From Hydromicrobium sp964517765 (GTDB lineage Bacteria; Actinomycetota; Humimicrobiia; Humimicrobiales; Humimicrobiaceae): DNA of 15,685 nt. This document shows positions 1 to 6,986 of this stretch, in pieces (positions within the stretch are counted from its first letter, which is position 1; each line of letters begins with the position of its first letter). A model generated the notes under the pieces. It made no database searches. It was not told where the DNA came from and was given only the letters and a program-made list of their open reading frames with translations. The position numbers were made by a program, and so were the translations under genes. The stretch lies in contig CAZFEN010000026.1 in the NCBI GenBank assembly GCA_964517765.1, positions 1 to 15,685 of the forward strand, in the 5' to 3' direction.

Positions 1-133
1 ATATCACAATTCATCATGATTATTAAATGGAAAACAATAGAATTTAAATTAAATTTAATGTATATTTACATAAAATAATTATCGACAGTCTGAATATTTA
101 CTTACAAATATTTGAGCAAACTATTTTAATCTA

Positions 134-1453
134 ATGGAAACTAGAGACTTATATAAGGAATTAGAAAGTAAAAAGAAAAAAATCGCTGTAATAGGTCTTG
201 GTTATGTTGGACTGCCTCTTCTTATAGCATTCAGTAAACACTTCCAGGTAATTGGTTTTGATACAAACAACGAAAAACTAAATGATCTAAAAAATGGTAT
301 AGACGAAAACAAAGAGATTGAGGTTGATGAACTATCCTCACTGAATTGTGTTTTAACCAGTAATGTCAATGAACTAAAAAATGTAAATTTCTTCATTATA
401 GCGGTCCCCACACCTATAGATAATTATAAAAATCCTGATTTAAGTCATATTGAAAAAGCAACCATACTGGTTGGGCAAAATATACCTGAAGGTTCCATAG
501 TAGTATATGAGTCTACGGTCTATCCAGGTGTAACCGAAGAATTCTGCATACCTCTTCTGGAAAAAGAGTCGGGGCTTAAGAATAGAAAAGATTTTTATGT
601 AGGTTACTCTCCTGAAAGAATTAATCCCGGGGATAAGGGGCACTCCCTGAAAAATATAATCAAGGTTGTTTCCGCGCAAACTGAAAGTTCTCTGGATATT
701 ATAAGTAAAGTCTATGGTAAAATAGTAAAAGCCGGAATCTTTAGAGCAAAAAGCATAAAAGTAGCTGAAGCAGCAAAGGTGATTGAAAACACACAGAGAG
801 ATATAAATGTTGCCCTTATAAATGAACTTGCCATATTATTTTCCAAGCTTCGAATTGATACAAAAGAAGTCCTTGAAGCCGCCAGTACCAAATGGAATTT
901 TTTACATTTTACACCTGGCCTGGTAGGAGGACACTGCATTGGAGTTGATCCTTACTATTTATCTTTTAAAGCAAGGGAAATTAATTATTATCCTGATATG
1001 ATAAATGCCGGTAGGAAAATAAATGATAACATGGGCTTTTTCGTCGGGGAACAAATACTGGAGACATTGTTAAAAAATCATCATAAACATATAAATTTTA
1101 AGGTTGTATTATTTGGGATTTCCTTCAAGGAGAACGTAGCGGATTCAAGAAACTCAAGAGTAATCGATATTTATAATTACCTGGTACAACATAACATCGA
1201 TGTTCAAATCTTTGATCCGATAGTAAATACAAAGGAAGTTAAGAAATACTACGGAATCGATCTTATTAAGTTTGAAGAAGTAAATAATATAGACGCCGCT
1301 ATATTTTGTGTAGCGCACAATTGCTTTAAAGAAATAGACCTTTTGAAATTAAAATCAAAAATGGCCGGGGACAATCCATTTATATTTGATATAAAGTGGA
1401 TATTTAATAGAGAAAGTATTGAAAAACTGGGATATAGATACTGGAGAATCTAG
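134..1453 (+). CDS. tviB: UDP-N-acetylhexosamine 6-dehydrogenase (TviB/WbpO type)
   Basis: This is a nucleotide-sugar dehydrogenase that oxidises C6 of a UDP-N-acetylhexosamine (UDP-GlcNAc or UDP-GalNAc) to the uronic acid in two NAD+-dependent steps in the cytoplasm. The 439-residue protein has the family's usual length. Visible features are the Rossmann motif GLGYVGLP (residues 21-28), VPTPID (91-96), YESTVYPG (125-132), GYSPERINPG (157-166), the central AEAAKVIENTQRD segment with Lys215 and Asn219, and the catalytic thiol in GGHCIGVDPYY (Cys268). The C-terminal part has the third UDP-binding domain (GISFKENVADSRNSR). The pattern fits WbpO/TviB better than UDP-glucose dehydrogenase. ATG at 134 follows an in-frame stop at 113-115 and lacks a clear Shine-Dalgarno. 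The gene ends two bases before the epimerase gene, as expected for a pair acting on the same sugar. Whether the substrate is GlcNAc or GalNAc cannot be read from the sequence. Confidence 0.93.
   Translation: METRDLYKELESKKKKIAVIGLGYVGLPLLIAFSKHFQVIGFDTNNEKLNDLKNGIDENKEIEVDELSSLNCVLTSNVNELKNVNFFIIAVPTPIDNYKNPDLSHIEKATILVGQNIPEGSIVVYESTVYPGVTEEFCIPLLEKESGLKNRKDFYVGYSPERINPGDKGHSLKNIIKVVSAQTESSLDIISKVYGKIVKAGIFRAKSIKVAEAAKVIENTQRDINVALINELAILFSKLRIDTKEVLEAASTKWNFLHFTPGLVGGHCIGVDPYYLSFKAREINYYPDMINAGRKINDNMGFFVGEQILETLLKNHHKHINFKVVLFGISFKENVADSRNSRVIDIYNYLVQHNIDVQIFDPIVNTKEVKKYYGIDLIKFEEVNNIDAAIFCVAHNCFKEIDLLKLKSKMAGDNPFIFDIKWIFNRESIEKLGYRYWRI
1443..1446 (+). promoter_or_regulatory. Shine-Dalgarno supporting a TTG start
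   Basis: GGAG lies inside the last codons of the dehydrogenase gene and ends nine bases before the TTG at 1456. No ATG precedes the conserved GCAGFIG nucleotide-binding motif of the epimerase, so this site supports TTG as the start. Confidence 0.55.
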
Positions 1454-1455
1454 CA

Positions 1456-2253
1456 TTGAATCTGGATCAATTAACAATAGATAAAAATATAAAAATTCTG
1501 ATAACAGGCTGCGCAGGATTTATCGGTTCAAATCTCACCGAATTCTTCTTAAAAAAAGGTATATCNNNNNNNNNNNNNNNNNNNNNNNNNNNNNNNNNNN
1601 NNNNNNNNNNNNNNNNNNNNNNNNNNNNNNNNNNNNNNNNNNNNNNNNNNNNNNNNNNNNNNNNNGCATCATCATCATCTGTTTATGGAGACTCAAAAAA
1701 ACTGCCCAAAGTTGAATCAATGCCTCCTGATCCTAAATCAATTTATGCAGTTACAAAGTTGACTGCGGAATATTATTGCAGATTATTTTACAGTTTATAT
1801 GGTCTTAAGACTGTTTCCCTGCGTTACTTTAACGTTTTTGGCAAAAGACAGAACCCGGATTCAATTTATTCAGCGGTTATACCCATTTTTCTGAAGAAAA
1901 TAACCAGTAATAAATCTCCTGTTGTCTACGGCGACGGAAACCAGACCAGAGATTTTACTTATATAGATAATGTAGTCTATGCTAATTACCTCTGTGTCTT
2001 ATCAGATAATGAAAATATATATGGAAATTTTTATAATGTTGCCTGTGGTCGAAACATTAGTCTAAATGAAATTATTGATCTACTCTCAAAACACTTCAAA
2101 AAAGAAATAAAGCCTGTATACGCTGAAGAAAGAATTGGAGATATCAAACATAGTCTTGCTTCTATTAAAAAAGTTATAAAGTACCTCTATTATAAACCTA
2201 TAGTTCATTTCAATAGAGGTTTAGAAGAATTGATTTATCAACAAGAAGGATAA
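1456..2253 (+). CDS. tviC: UDP-N-acetylhexosamine 4-epimerase (TviC/WbpP type), interrupted by an assembly gap
   Basis: This is an extended short-chain dehydrogenase/reductase that would interconvert UDP-GlcNAc or UDP-GlcNAcA with the galacto form, partnering the dehydrogenase just upstream. Visible features are the NAD-binding motif GCAGFIGSN near the N terminus, ASSSSVYGD, the catalytic YAVTK (Tyr-xxx-Lys), LRYFNVFGKRQNP, and the C-terminal ERIGDIKHSLASI block, all typical of TviC/WbpP. The start is TTG at 1456, two bases after the previous stop. Positions 1566-1665 are N. The frame happens to stay open across them, giving a nominal 265 residues, but the family is about 310-345 residues. 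Roughly 70 residues more than the N run encodes should lie between the two halves. The gene is therefore probably intact in the organism. The missing part carries the usual D..D NAD-ribose and AxxxS segments. Confidence 0.88.
   Translation: MNLDQLTIDKNIKILITGCAGFIGSNLTEFFLKKGIXXXXXXXXXXXXXXXXXXXXXXXXXXXXXXXXXXASSSSVYGDSKKLPKVESMPPDPKSIYAVTKLTAEYYCRLFYSLYGLKTVSLRYFNVFGKRQNPDSIYSAVIPIFLKKITSNKSPVVYGDGNQTRDFTYIDNVVYANYLCVLSDNENIYGNFYNVACGRNISLNEIIDLLSKHFKKEIKPVYAEERIGDIKHSLASIKKVIKYLYYKPIVHFNRGLEELIYQQEG
1566..1665. other. Assembly gap of 100 N
   Basis: There are exactly 100 consecutive N, a common placeholder for a scaffold gap of unknown length. Comparison of the flanking halves with the TviC/WbpP family suggests the true gap is nearer 300 bases. 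The right edge starts in a short (TCA)n stretch that encodes the Ser run before the VYGD motif. Confidence 0.95.
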
Positions 2254-2264
2254 TGATTTTTTAT

Positions 2265-2286
2265 GTTTTACTTTAAAAACTTTTTT
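2265..2286 (+). terminator. Weak terminator-like hairpin with T tract
   Basis: GTTTT (2265-2269) can pair with AAAAC (2276-2280) around a six-base loop, followed by six T. The stem has only one G-C pair and the region is very AT-rich, so chance is a real alternative. It lies just after the epimerase gene at the head of the 155-bp space before the next rightward gene. It could attenuate transcription between the two gene pairs. Confidence 0.25.
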
Positions 2287-2391
2287 ATTAACCTCAAATG
2301 ATATAAAATATCGAAGATGACTTCCGTAAAAAATTCTAACAATTTAAAATTATCTTATTATTCAAATTAATTAGCCGTCATTAAAATTTTT

Positions 2392-2400
2392 AAGGAAAGG
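2392..2400 (+). promoter_or_regulatory. Strong Shine-Dalgarno for a TTG start
   Basis: AAGGAAAGG ends eight bases before the TTG at 2409. The encoded protein begins KLLVTGGTGFTG right after that codon, which is where an SDR normally starts. TTG is therefore the likely start. Confidence 0.65.
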
Positions 2401-2408
2401 AAAGAAAA

Positions 2409-3392
2409 TTGAAATTATTAGTAACCGGAGGAACAGGCTTTACGGGCAGCCGTCTGGTGGAATATTTAATAGATAAAGGACACCAGATTACGGTTCTGGA
2501 TAACCAAAAAGGCCTCTTTTATAATTATCTACTAAAAAAGGGAGCGAACATTATTCTGGGATCGGTCACGGACCGTGATACGGTAAAAAAATCTCTTGAA
2601 GATGTGCAGGGCGTTTTCCATCTTGCCGCAGCTTTCAGACAGATAAATGCTTCCAAAAAAACATACTGGGATGTAAATGTAGAGGGGACCAGAATTCTCT
2701 GTGAAGAATCACTTAAAAAACCATTAAAAAAATTCGTTTATTGTTCAACTCAGGGTATTCATGGAAACATCGAAAATCCTCCCGGCACAGAAGATTCCCC
2801 GATAGTACCTGTCGATTATTACCAATTTACCAAATATGAGGGAGAGAAAGTAGTAAAAGAATTTGCGGGAAAAGGACTCGAAAGCGTTATTATAAGGCCA
2901 ACGGCAATCTATGGTCCGGGTGATCCGGAAAGATTTTTATATCTATTTCGTTTTGCCAGAAAAGGAAAATTTTATATGTTTGGAAATGGAAAAGCCTTCT
3001 ACCATCCGGTATATATAGACAATCTCTGTGACGGCTTCTACGCGGCCTGGGAAAGCAATAAAACAAATGCCGAAGCTTATATTATTGCTGACGAGGAGTT
3101 TTTTACCATCAAAGAACTGGTTAAAAAAATCGGTGAGTCCATGGGTATAAAGGTAAAATTTATTCATCTGCCTTTCTTACCTTTATATGCGGCAGCATGT
3201 GTATTCGAATTTATTTATAAACCTTTAAAAAAATCTCCTCCTTTATTCAGACGAAGGGTTGACTGGTTCAGGCAAAACCGTGCCTTTAAGATCGACAAAG
3301 CCAGACAGGAATTACAGTATAATCCCCGGATAGGAATCGAGGAAGGATTAAAAAGAACTGCAAAGTGGTATAAAGATAATAAATATCTTTAG
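2409..3392 (+). CDS. NAD(P)-dependent nucleotide-sugar epimerase/dehydratase (extended SDR)
   Basis: This is a complete extended SDR of 327 residues starting at TTG. It has GGTGFTG (residues 7-13) for dinucleotide binding, HLAAA (71-75), a CST segment at 112-114, the catalytic Tyr138-xxx-Lys142 (YQFTK), and RPTAIYGPGDP (163-173). The C-terminal half, with a hydrophobic LPFLPLYAAA stretch and a PPLFRRRVDWF motif, resembles SDRs annotated as 3-beta-HSD-like or sugar-nucleotide epimerases rather than GalE, RmlB or FlaA1. The substrate cannot be assigned. Its place between a HexNAc uronate pair and an amidotransferase suggests it modifies the same UDP-sugar or makes another residue of the repeat, for example by epimerisation or 4-keto reduction. 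That is inference. It lies 155 bp after the epimerase and 51 bp before the amidotransferase start. Confidence 0.85.
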   Translation: MKLLVTGGTGFTGSRLVEYLIDKGHQITVLDNQKGLFYNYLLKKGANIILGSVTDRDTVKKSLEDVQGVFHLAAAFRQINASKKTYWDVNVEGTRILCEESLKKPLKKFVYCSTQGIHGNIENPPGTEDSPIVPVDYYQFTKYEGEKVVKEFAGKGLESVIIRPTAIYGPGDPERFLYLFRFARKGKFYMFGNGKAFYHPVYIDNLCDGFYAAWESNKTNAEAYIIADEEFFTIKELVKKIGESMGIKVKFIHLPFLPLYAAACVFEFIYKPLKKSPPLFRRRVDWFRQNRAFKIDKARQELQYNPRIGIEEGLKRTAKWYKDNKYL

Positions 3393-3443
3393 AAAGAATA
3401 CTTCTTCAAATATAAAAAGAAATGATCACAGGAAGAAAAGATG

Positions 3444-5309
3444 ATGTGTGGAATTTGCGGATTTAACTGGAACGATGAAAAGCTTATTGAAAGGATGGTC
3501 CAAAAGATACACCATAGAGGACCGGATGCCAATGGTATAAAAACTTTTCCTGAATTTTCTCTGGGAAATGCCCGTTTAAGTATTCTCGACCTCTCGGCAA
3601 GGGGTAACCAGCCGATGTCCGGCAGTGACGGAAAAAAGTGGATCGTTTACAATGGCGAGGTTTATAACTTTCCACAGATAAAAAAGGAACTCCAGTCTAA
3701 GGGCTATAAATTTAACAGCAATACCGACACCGAGGTTGTGTTAAAAAGTTACGAAGAATATGGAACCAAATGCCTTGAGAAATTCAATGGGATGTTTGCT
3801 TTCGCTATATGGGACGAAGAAAAAAAGGAACTTTTTCTGGCAAGGGACAGAATCGGAATCAAACCACTTTATTATTACTTTAAAGACGGTAAATTTATCT
3901 TTGGCTCCGAAATAAAGAGTATCTTAGAAGCAGATTCCATCAAAAAAGAAATCAATATGCAGTCAATGTATTATTATTTAGGTTACGAATTTGTTCCCGC
4001 ACCGGAAACCATGTTTAAAAATATCTATAAGCTCCGGCAGGGACATTATGCAATTTTCAAGAACGGTGATCTAAAGATAACAAAATACTGGGACCTAAAA
4101 TTCAAACCAGAGATTACCGATGAATACGAAGCGATGGATAGAATCTTTAATACTCTGGAAGCATCCGTAAAAAGACGTCTCATCAGTGATGTCCCTCTGG
4201 GGGTCTTCCTTTCCGGAGGGCTCGATTCCAGTACCGTGGTTGGCTTTGTTTCCAGATTATATCCAAAAAAAGTACAGACCTTTTCCATAGGATACCGGGA
4301 TAAGACTTTCTCTGAACTTCCTTACGCCAAAATAGTCTCGGACTTCTTTGGTACCGAACATAATGTACTTATGATCGATTCGATATCTCCGGATGAAATC
4401 GAGAAAAGCCTTTACCATCTCGATGAACCCATGACCGACCTTTCCACCATACCCTTTTATCTGATCTGCCATAAAGCCAGAGAAAAGGTAAAAGTATGTT
4501 TAAGCGGGGAAGGCGGAGATGAAATGTTTCTGGGATATGATAGGCTCAAAGCAGCAAGAATGAATCGTTACTACAATATTTTCCCTTCATTTTTTAGAAA
4601 AAAAATAGTGGCACCACTTATTTTAAAACTACCCGATCAACCGCAAAAAAAAGGTGCCATAAATATACTTAAACGGTTCATAGAAGGAACTCTCTATCCC
4701 GAAGAAGTCGGAGCAATGCGATGGCAATATTTTCTAAATTCAAAAATCGAACAAAATATTTTTAACGAATCTGCCAGGAGTCAAATATCTTTTAATCCTT
4801 TTGATCCCATATATTATTTTTCCCGGTCCTGCAATTCGGATCTCTGGATCGATAAAGATACATACGTAGATATAAAACTTACTATGACTGACAGCGTCTT
4901 GATGAAGGTTGACAAGATGAGTATGGCCACTTCTCTGGAAGTAAGGGTTCCTTTTCTCGACCATGAACTTGCAGAACTTTGCGCTTCCATTCCGGCTAAT
5001 CTAAAACTTCACAAATTCACTACTAAATATATCCTGAGAAAGACTCTTAAAAAATATGACTTCCTGCCCAAAAATATCATTTATAGAGGGAAACAGGGTT
5101 ACAGCCTGCCGATAAAAAACTGGCTCAGGGAAGAGTTAAAAGATTATATGATAGACCTCTTAAAGAATTCACCTATTATCAAAGAGAATTTCAATAACCC
5201 TTATATATCGGATCTTATAAAGGAGCACCTGGAACTCAAGCATAACCATAACCATATTTTATGGGCTCTTATTAATCTTAGTTTGTGGTACAAGAAGTTT
5301 TTCTTATAG
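3444..5309 (+). CDS. asnB: Asparagine synthase-type glutamine amidotransferase
   Basis: The protein combines an N-terminal class II glutaminase domain (about residues 1-210) with a C-terminal ATP-pyrophosphatase synthetase domain. It transfers glutamine-derived ammonia to an AMP-activated carboxylate. Visible motifs are CGICGF, HHRGPD, LSILDLS, YNGEVYN, NTDTEV and the PP-loop SGGLDSS (about 257-263), then LSGEGGDEMFLGY, DSVLMKVDKMSMA and EVRVPFLDHE. Two ATG codons stand in tandem at 3441 and 3444. The second is chosen because the catalytic cysteine must be residue 2, so that removing Met exposes it as the N-terminal nucleophile. This gives 621 residues. Relatives in surface-polysaccharide loci, such as WbpS of Pseudomonas aeruginosa O6, are linked to amidation of sugar uronic acids. 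With the TviB/TviC-type pair upstream, amidation of a HexNAc uronate is a reasonable guess, but free asparagine synthesis is not excluded. The gene is last in its block and ends 72 bp from a convergent gene. Confidence 0.92.
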   Translation: MCGICGFNWNDEKLIERMVQKIHHRGPDANGIKTFPEFSLGNARLSILDLSARGNQPMSGSDGKKWIVYNGEVYNFPQIKKELQSKGYKFNSNTDTEVVLKSYEEYGTKCLEKFNGMFAFAIWDEEKKELFLARDRIGIKPLYYYFKDGKFIFGSEIKSILEADSIKKEINMQSMYYYLGYEFVPAPETMFKNIYKLRQGHYAIFKNGDLKITKYWDLKFKPEITDEYEAMDRIFNTLEASVKRRLISDVPLGVFLSGGLDSSTVVGFVSRLYPKKVQTFSIGYRDKTFSELPYAKIVSDFFGTEHNVLMIDSISPDEIEKSLYHLDEPMTDLSTIPFYLICHKAREKVKVCLSGEGGDEMFLGYDRLKAARMNRYYNIFPSFFRKKIVAPLILKLPDQPQKKGAINILKRFIEGTLYPEEVGAMRWQYFLNSKIEQNIFNESARSQISFNPFDPIYYFSRSCNSDLWIDKDTYVDIKLTMTDSVLMKVDKMSMATSLEVRVPFLDHELAELCASIPANLKLHKFTTKYILRKTLKKYDFLPKNIIYRGKQGYSLPIKNWLREELKDYMIDLLKNSPIIKENFNNPYISDLIKEHLELKHNHNHILWALINLSLWYKKFFL

Positions 5310-5381
5310 ATTGCTAGAGCTATAAAGATTTGTATAAATGAAGTGTAAAACTTTAGGGAATAGAAAGACTCTTAATTATGG

Positions 5382-6251
5382 TTACTTATTTCTGCTTTCA
5401 ATATAATCTTTTAAGGCTTCCTTCCAGTTTCTCATATCAGCCAGTCCGATCTTCCTTAAATTAAAATTATCAAGTACAGAATATTTCGGTCTTCTGGCCC
5501 TTGCTCCAAATTCCTCAGTAGTGGTCGGAAAAATTTTGACAGGTAGTTTCATAAGTCTGAATATCTCACAGGCAAATTCATACCAGGAACAGCTCCCGGT
5601 ATTGGTCATATGGTAAACCCCATATTTTCCGGTCTGTATCAGTTCAAAAAGTTTTTCAGCTACATCAATGGTGCTGGTGGGAGTAAGTACCTGGTCATTT
5701 ACCACTTTTATTTCTTTTTCCCTTTCAGACATTTTTATCATCTGTTCAACAAAATTTGTGCTGCCTTTACCTACGCTTCCCGCATGGCCGTAAAGTCCGC
5801 TCAACCTTATTATGTAATATTTATCAAGCATGTACTGTATTATCTGTTCTCCTGCCAGTTTGGATATCCCGTACAGGCTGAGTGGTCCTGCACAATCATC
5901 CTCTATGTAGGGTTCTTTCTTTTCCCCGTCAAATATATAATCGGTGCTGAAATGCATAAGAGGGATATCCATCTTTTTGCAGATTATTGCCAGATTCCTG
6001 ACCCCCATCACATTTACTTCGAAAGCGGACCGGGCTTCATCTTCGCACAGGTCCACATCATGAAAAGCTGCTGTATTAATTACAAGATCCGGATCAATAC
6101 TCTTAATAGTATTTTCACTCGTCTTATAGTCACTTACGTTAATATCCGTTAAGCCCACAAGTCCTGCTACTATTATTCCTTTTTCTTTGAAGTGACTATT
6201 GATATCGGTTCCAAGCTGACCGTTTACTCCGATAAGTGCAATTTTTAACAT
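5382..6251 (-). CDS. rfbD: dTDP-4-dehydrorhamnose reductase (RmlD family)
   Basis: RmlD-family reductases reduce dTDP-4-keto-L-rhamnose to dTDP-L-rhamnose with NAD(P)H in the cytoplasm. The 289-residue protein has the usual length. Motifs are GVNGQLG (residues 8-14), NTAAFHDVD (59-67), STDYIFDG (102-109), PLSLYGISKLAGEQ with the catalytic Tyr127-xxx-Lys131, RLSGLYG, and RARRPKYSVLDN near the C terminus. The start ATG (complement 6249-6251) has a GGGGA a few bases upstream. It is last of the leftward genes, 24 bp after the lipoprotein gene. RmlA, RmlB and RmlC are not in the window, so the substrate supply must be encoded elsewhere. The family also includes reductases for related dTDP-sugars, so L-rhamnose itself is likely but not proved. 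The 180-codon open frame on the opposite strand is a shadow. Confidence 0.92.
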   Translation of the reverse strand: MLKIALIGVNGQLGTDINSHFKEKGIIVAGLVGLTDINVSDYKTSENTIKSIDPDLVINTAAFHDVDLCEDEARSAFEVNVMGVRNLAIICKKMDIPLMHFSTDYIFDGEKKEPYIEDDCAGPLSLYGISKLAGEQIIQYMLDKYYIIRLSGLYGHAGSVGKGSTNFVEQMIKMSEREKEIKVVNDQVLTPTSTIDVAEKLFELIQTGKYGVYHMTNTGSCSWYEFACEIFRLMKLPVKIFPTTTEEFGARARRPKYSVLDNFNLRKIGLADMRNWKEALKDYIESRNK

Positions 6252-6275
6252 TGAATCCCCGTAGAATTAATATTT

Positions 6276-6986
6276 TTACTTTATTAAAAATCTTAAAATA
6301 AAATAAACACAAATCTCAATAAGGATAAGAGCAAGATAAGAAGCTGCCAGCCAGATTATTTTCCTTCTTTTTCCAGCCAGGACAGTCACTCTTAAAATTT
6401 CTATGATAACTATCCCCAGTATAAAAAGATATAAGAATGTAAAGTATTTATTGGAAAATAATTTATAAAAAAATTCGGAAAATGGATGTTTCTGATACCA
6501 GTGTTTCATCCCAAGCTGGCTAAAGTAATCCTTCTGAATTTTGAATACATTACTCTCCGGATTTTCCAGAAATCCACCTGCATTTATCCTGTTAAGGTCA
6601 TAATTGTCATTTATTTTTAAATCAAACTCCATATAAGTATAACCCTCGATATTAAAATTAAATCCGTCGGAGTAATCATTATCATTAAGTGTGGCAGAAA
6701 AAACAATTCTATCTTCCTCTACCGTGATCGCATCATTTTCTTCTTCCCACCCTGTCAATTTGCAATCTGTTATTTTTCCATCGGTTAAGATACTGCCATT
6801 GAATTTTGAATCTTTCTTATCCACACTCCACTCGACAAATATTCTGCTATCTTCTTCCCACACATAATAACCATAACTTGCACCGGGAATATAAAAAATC
6901 CCCCGGCATCCACAGGCAGAGAGCATAATCAAAACTGTGGCAATAATGCATATAACTATTTTAGAGATAGAACTTATTCTCTTCAT
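6276..6986 (-). CDS. Lipoprotein with two C-terminal membrane helices, function unknown
   Basis: I do not recognise this 236-residue protein. Residues 1-24 form a basic, hydrophobic signal peptide ending in a good lipobox, LSAC, with Cys25 as the predicted lipidated residue. Residues about 35-160 form a polar, Asp/Glu- and Tyr/Trp-rich segment of probable beta structure (for example YVWEEDSRIFVEW and YMEFDLKIND). Two hydrophobic helices follow at about 181-203 and 210-232, separated by a basic GKRRK turn. This predicts an extracytoplasmic domain tethered by lipid at one end and by a helical hairpin at the other. Its ATG overlaps the stop of the GT-C gene in an ATGA, which implies translational coupling and a shared task. 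It may be an accessory subunit or acceptor-binding partner of that transferase, but this is inference from position only. If the lipobox is not used, the first segment would be a plain membrane anchor. Confidence 0.78.
   Translation of the reverse strand: MKRISSISKIVICIIATVLIMLSACGCRGIFYIPGASYGYYVWEEDSRIFVEWSVDKKDSKFNGSILTDGKITDCKLTGWEEENDAITVEEDRIVFSATLNDNDYSDGFNFNIEGYTYMEFDLKINDNYDLNRINAGGFLENPESNVFKIQKDYFSQLGMKHWYQKHPFSEFFYKLFSNKYFTFLYLFILGIVIIEILRVTVLAGKRRKIIWLAASYLALILIEICVYFILRFLIK

Noticed and set aside
66..109. Promoter upstream of the first gene (TCGACA at 82-87 with TACAAA at 103-108)
   Set aside because: The spacer is 15 bases and the -10 matches only four of six positions in a very AT-rich leader. 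The upstream gene context is outside the window, so it is not callable.
1666..1679. (TCA)n run at the gap edge as a true repeat element, with a GATGAT match near 11338-11349
   Set aside because: Both are codon runs for conserved Ser and His stretches inside enzymes; a shared 12-base simple repeat does not explain the gap or imply a mobile element.
2300..2312. Palindrome GATAT-AAA-ATATC in the 155-bp space before the second SDR gene
   Set aside because: It is made only of A/T apart from one G-C pair and is easily expected by chance at this composition; no promoter elements align with it.
5304..5325. Hairpin TTATAG/CTATAA at the convergent junction as a terminator
   Set aside because: The six-pair stem has one G-C pair, overlaps the asnB stop codon, has a ten-base loop and no T tract on either strand. 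I see no convincing terminator in 5310-5381.
5610..6152. 180-codon open frame on the plus strand opposite the RmlD gene
   Set aside because: It lies wholly antisense to a gene with clear RmlD motifs, and its translation has no recognisable domain and an aromatic-rich, shadow-like composition.
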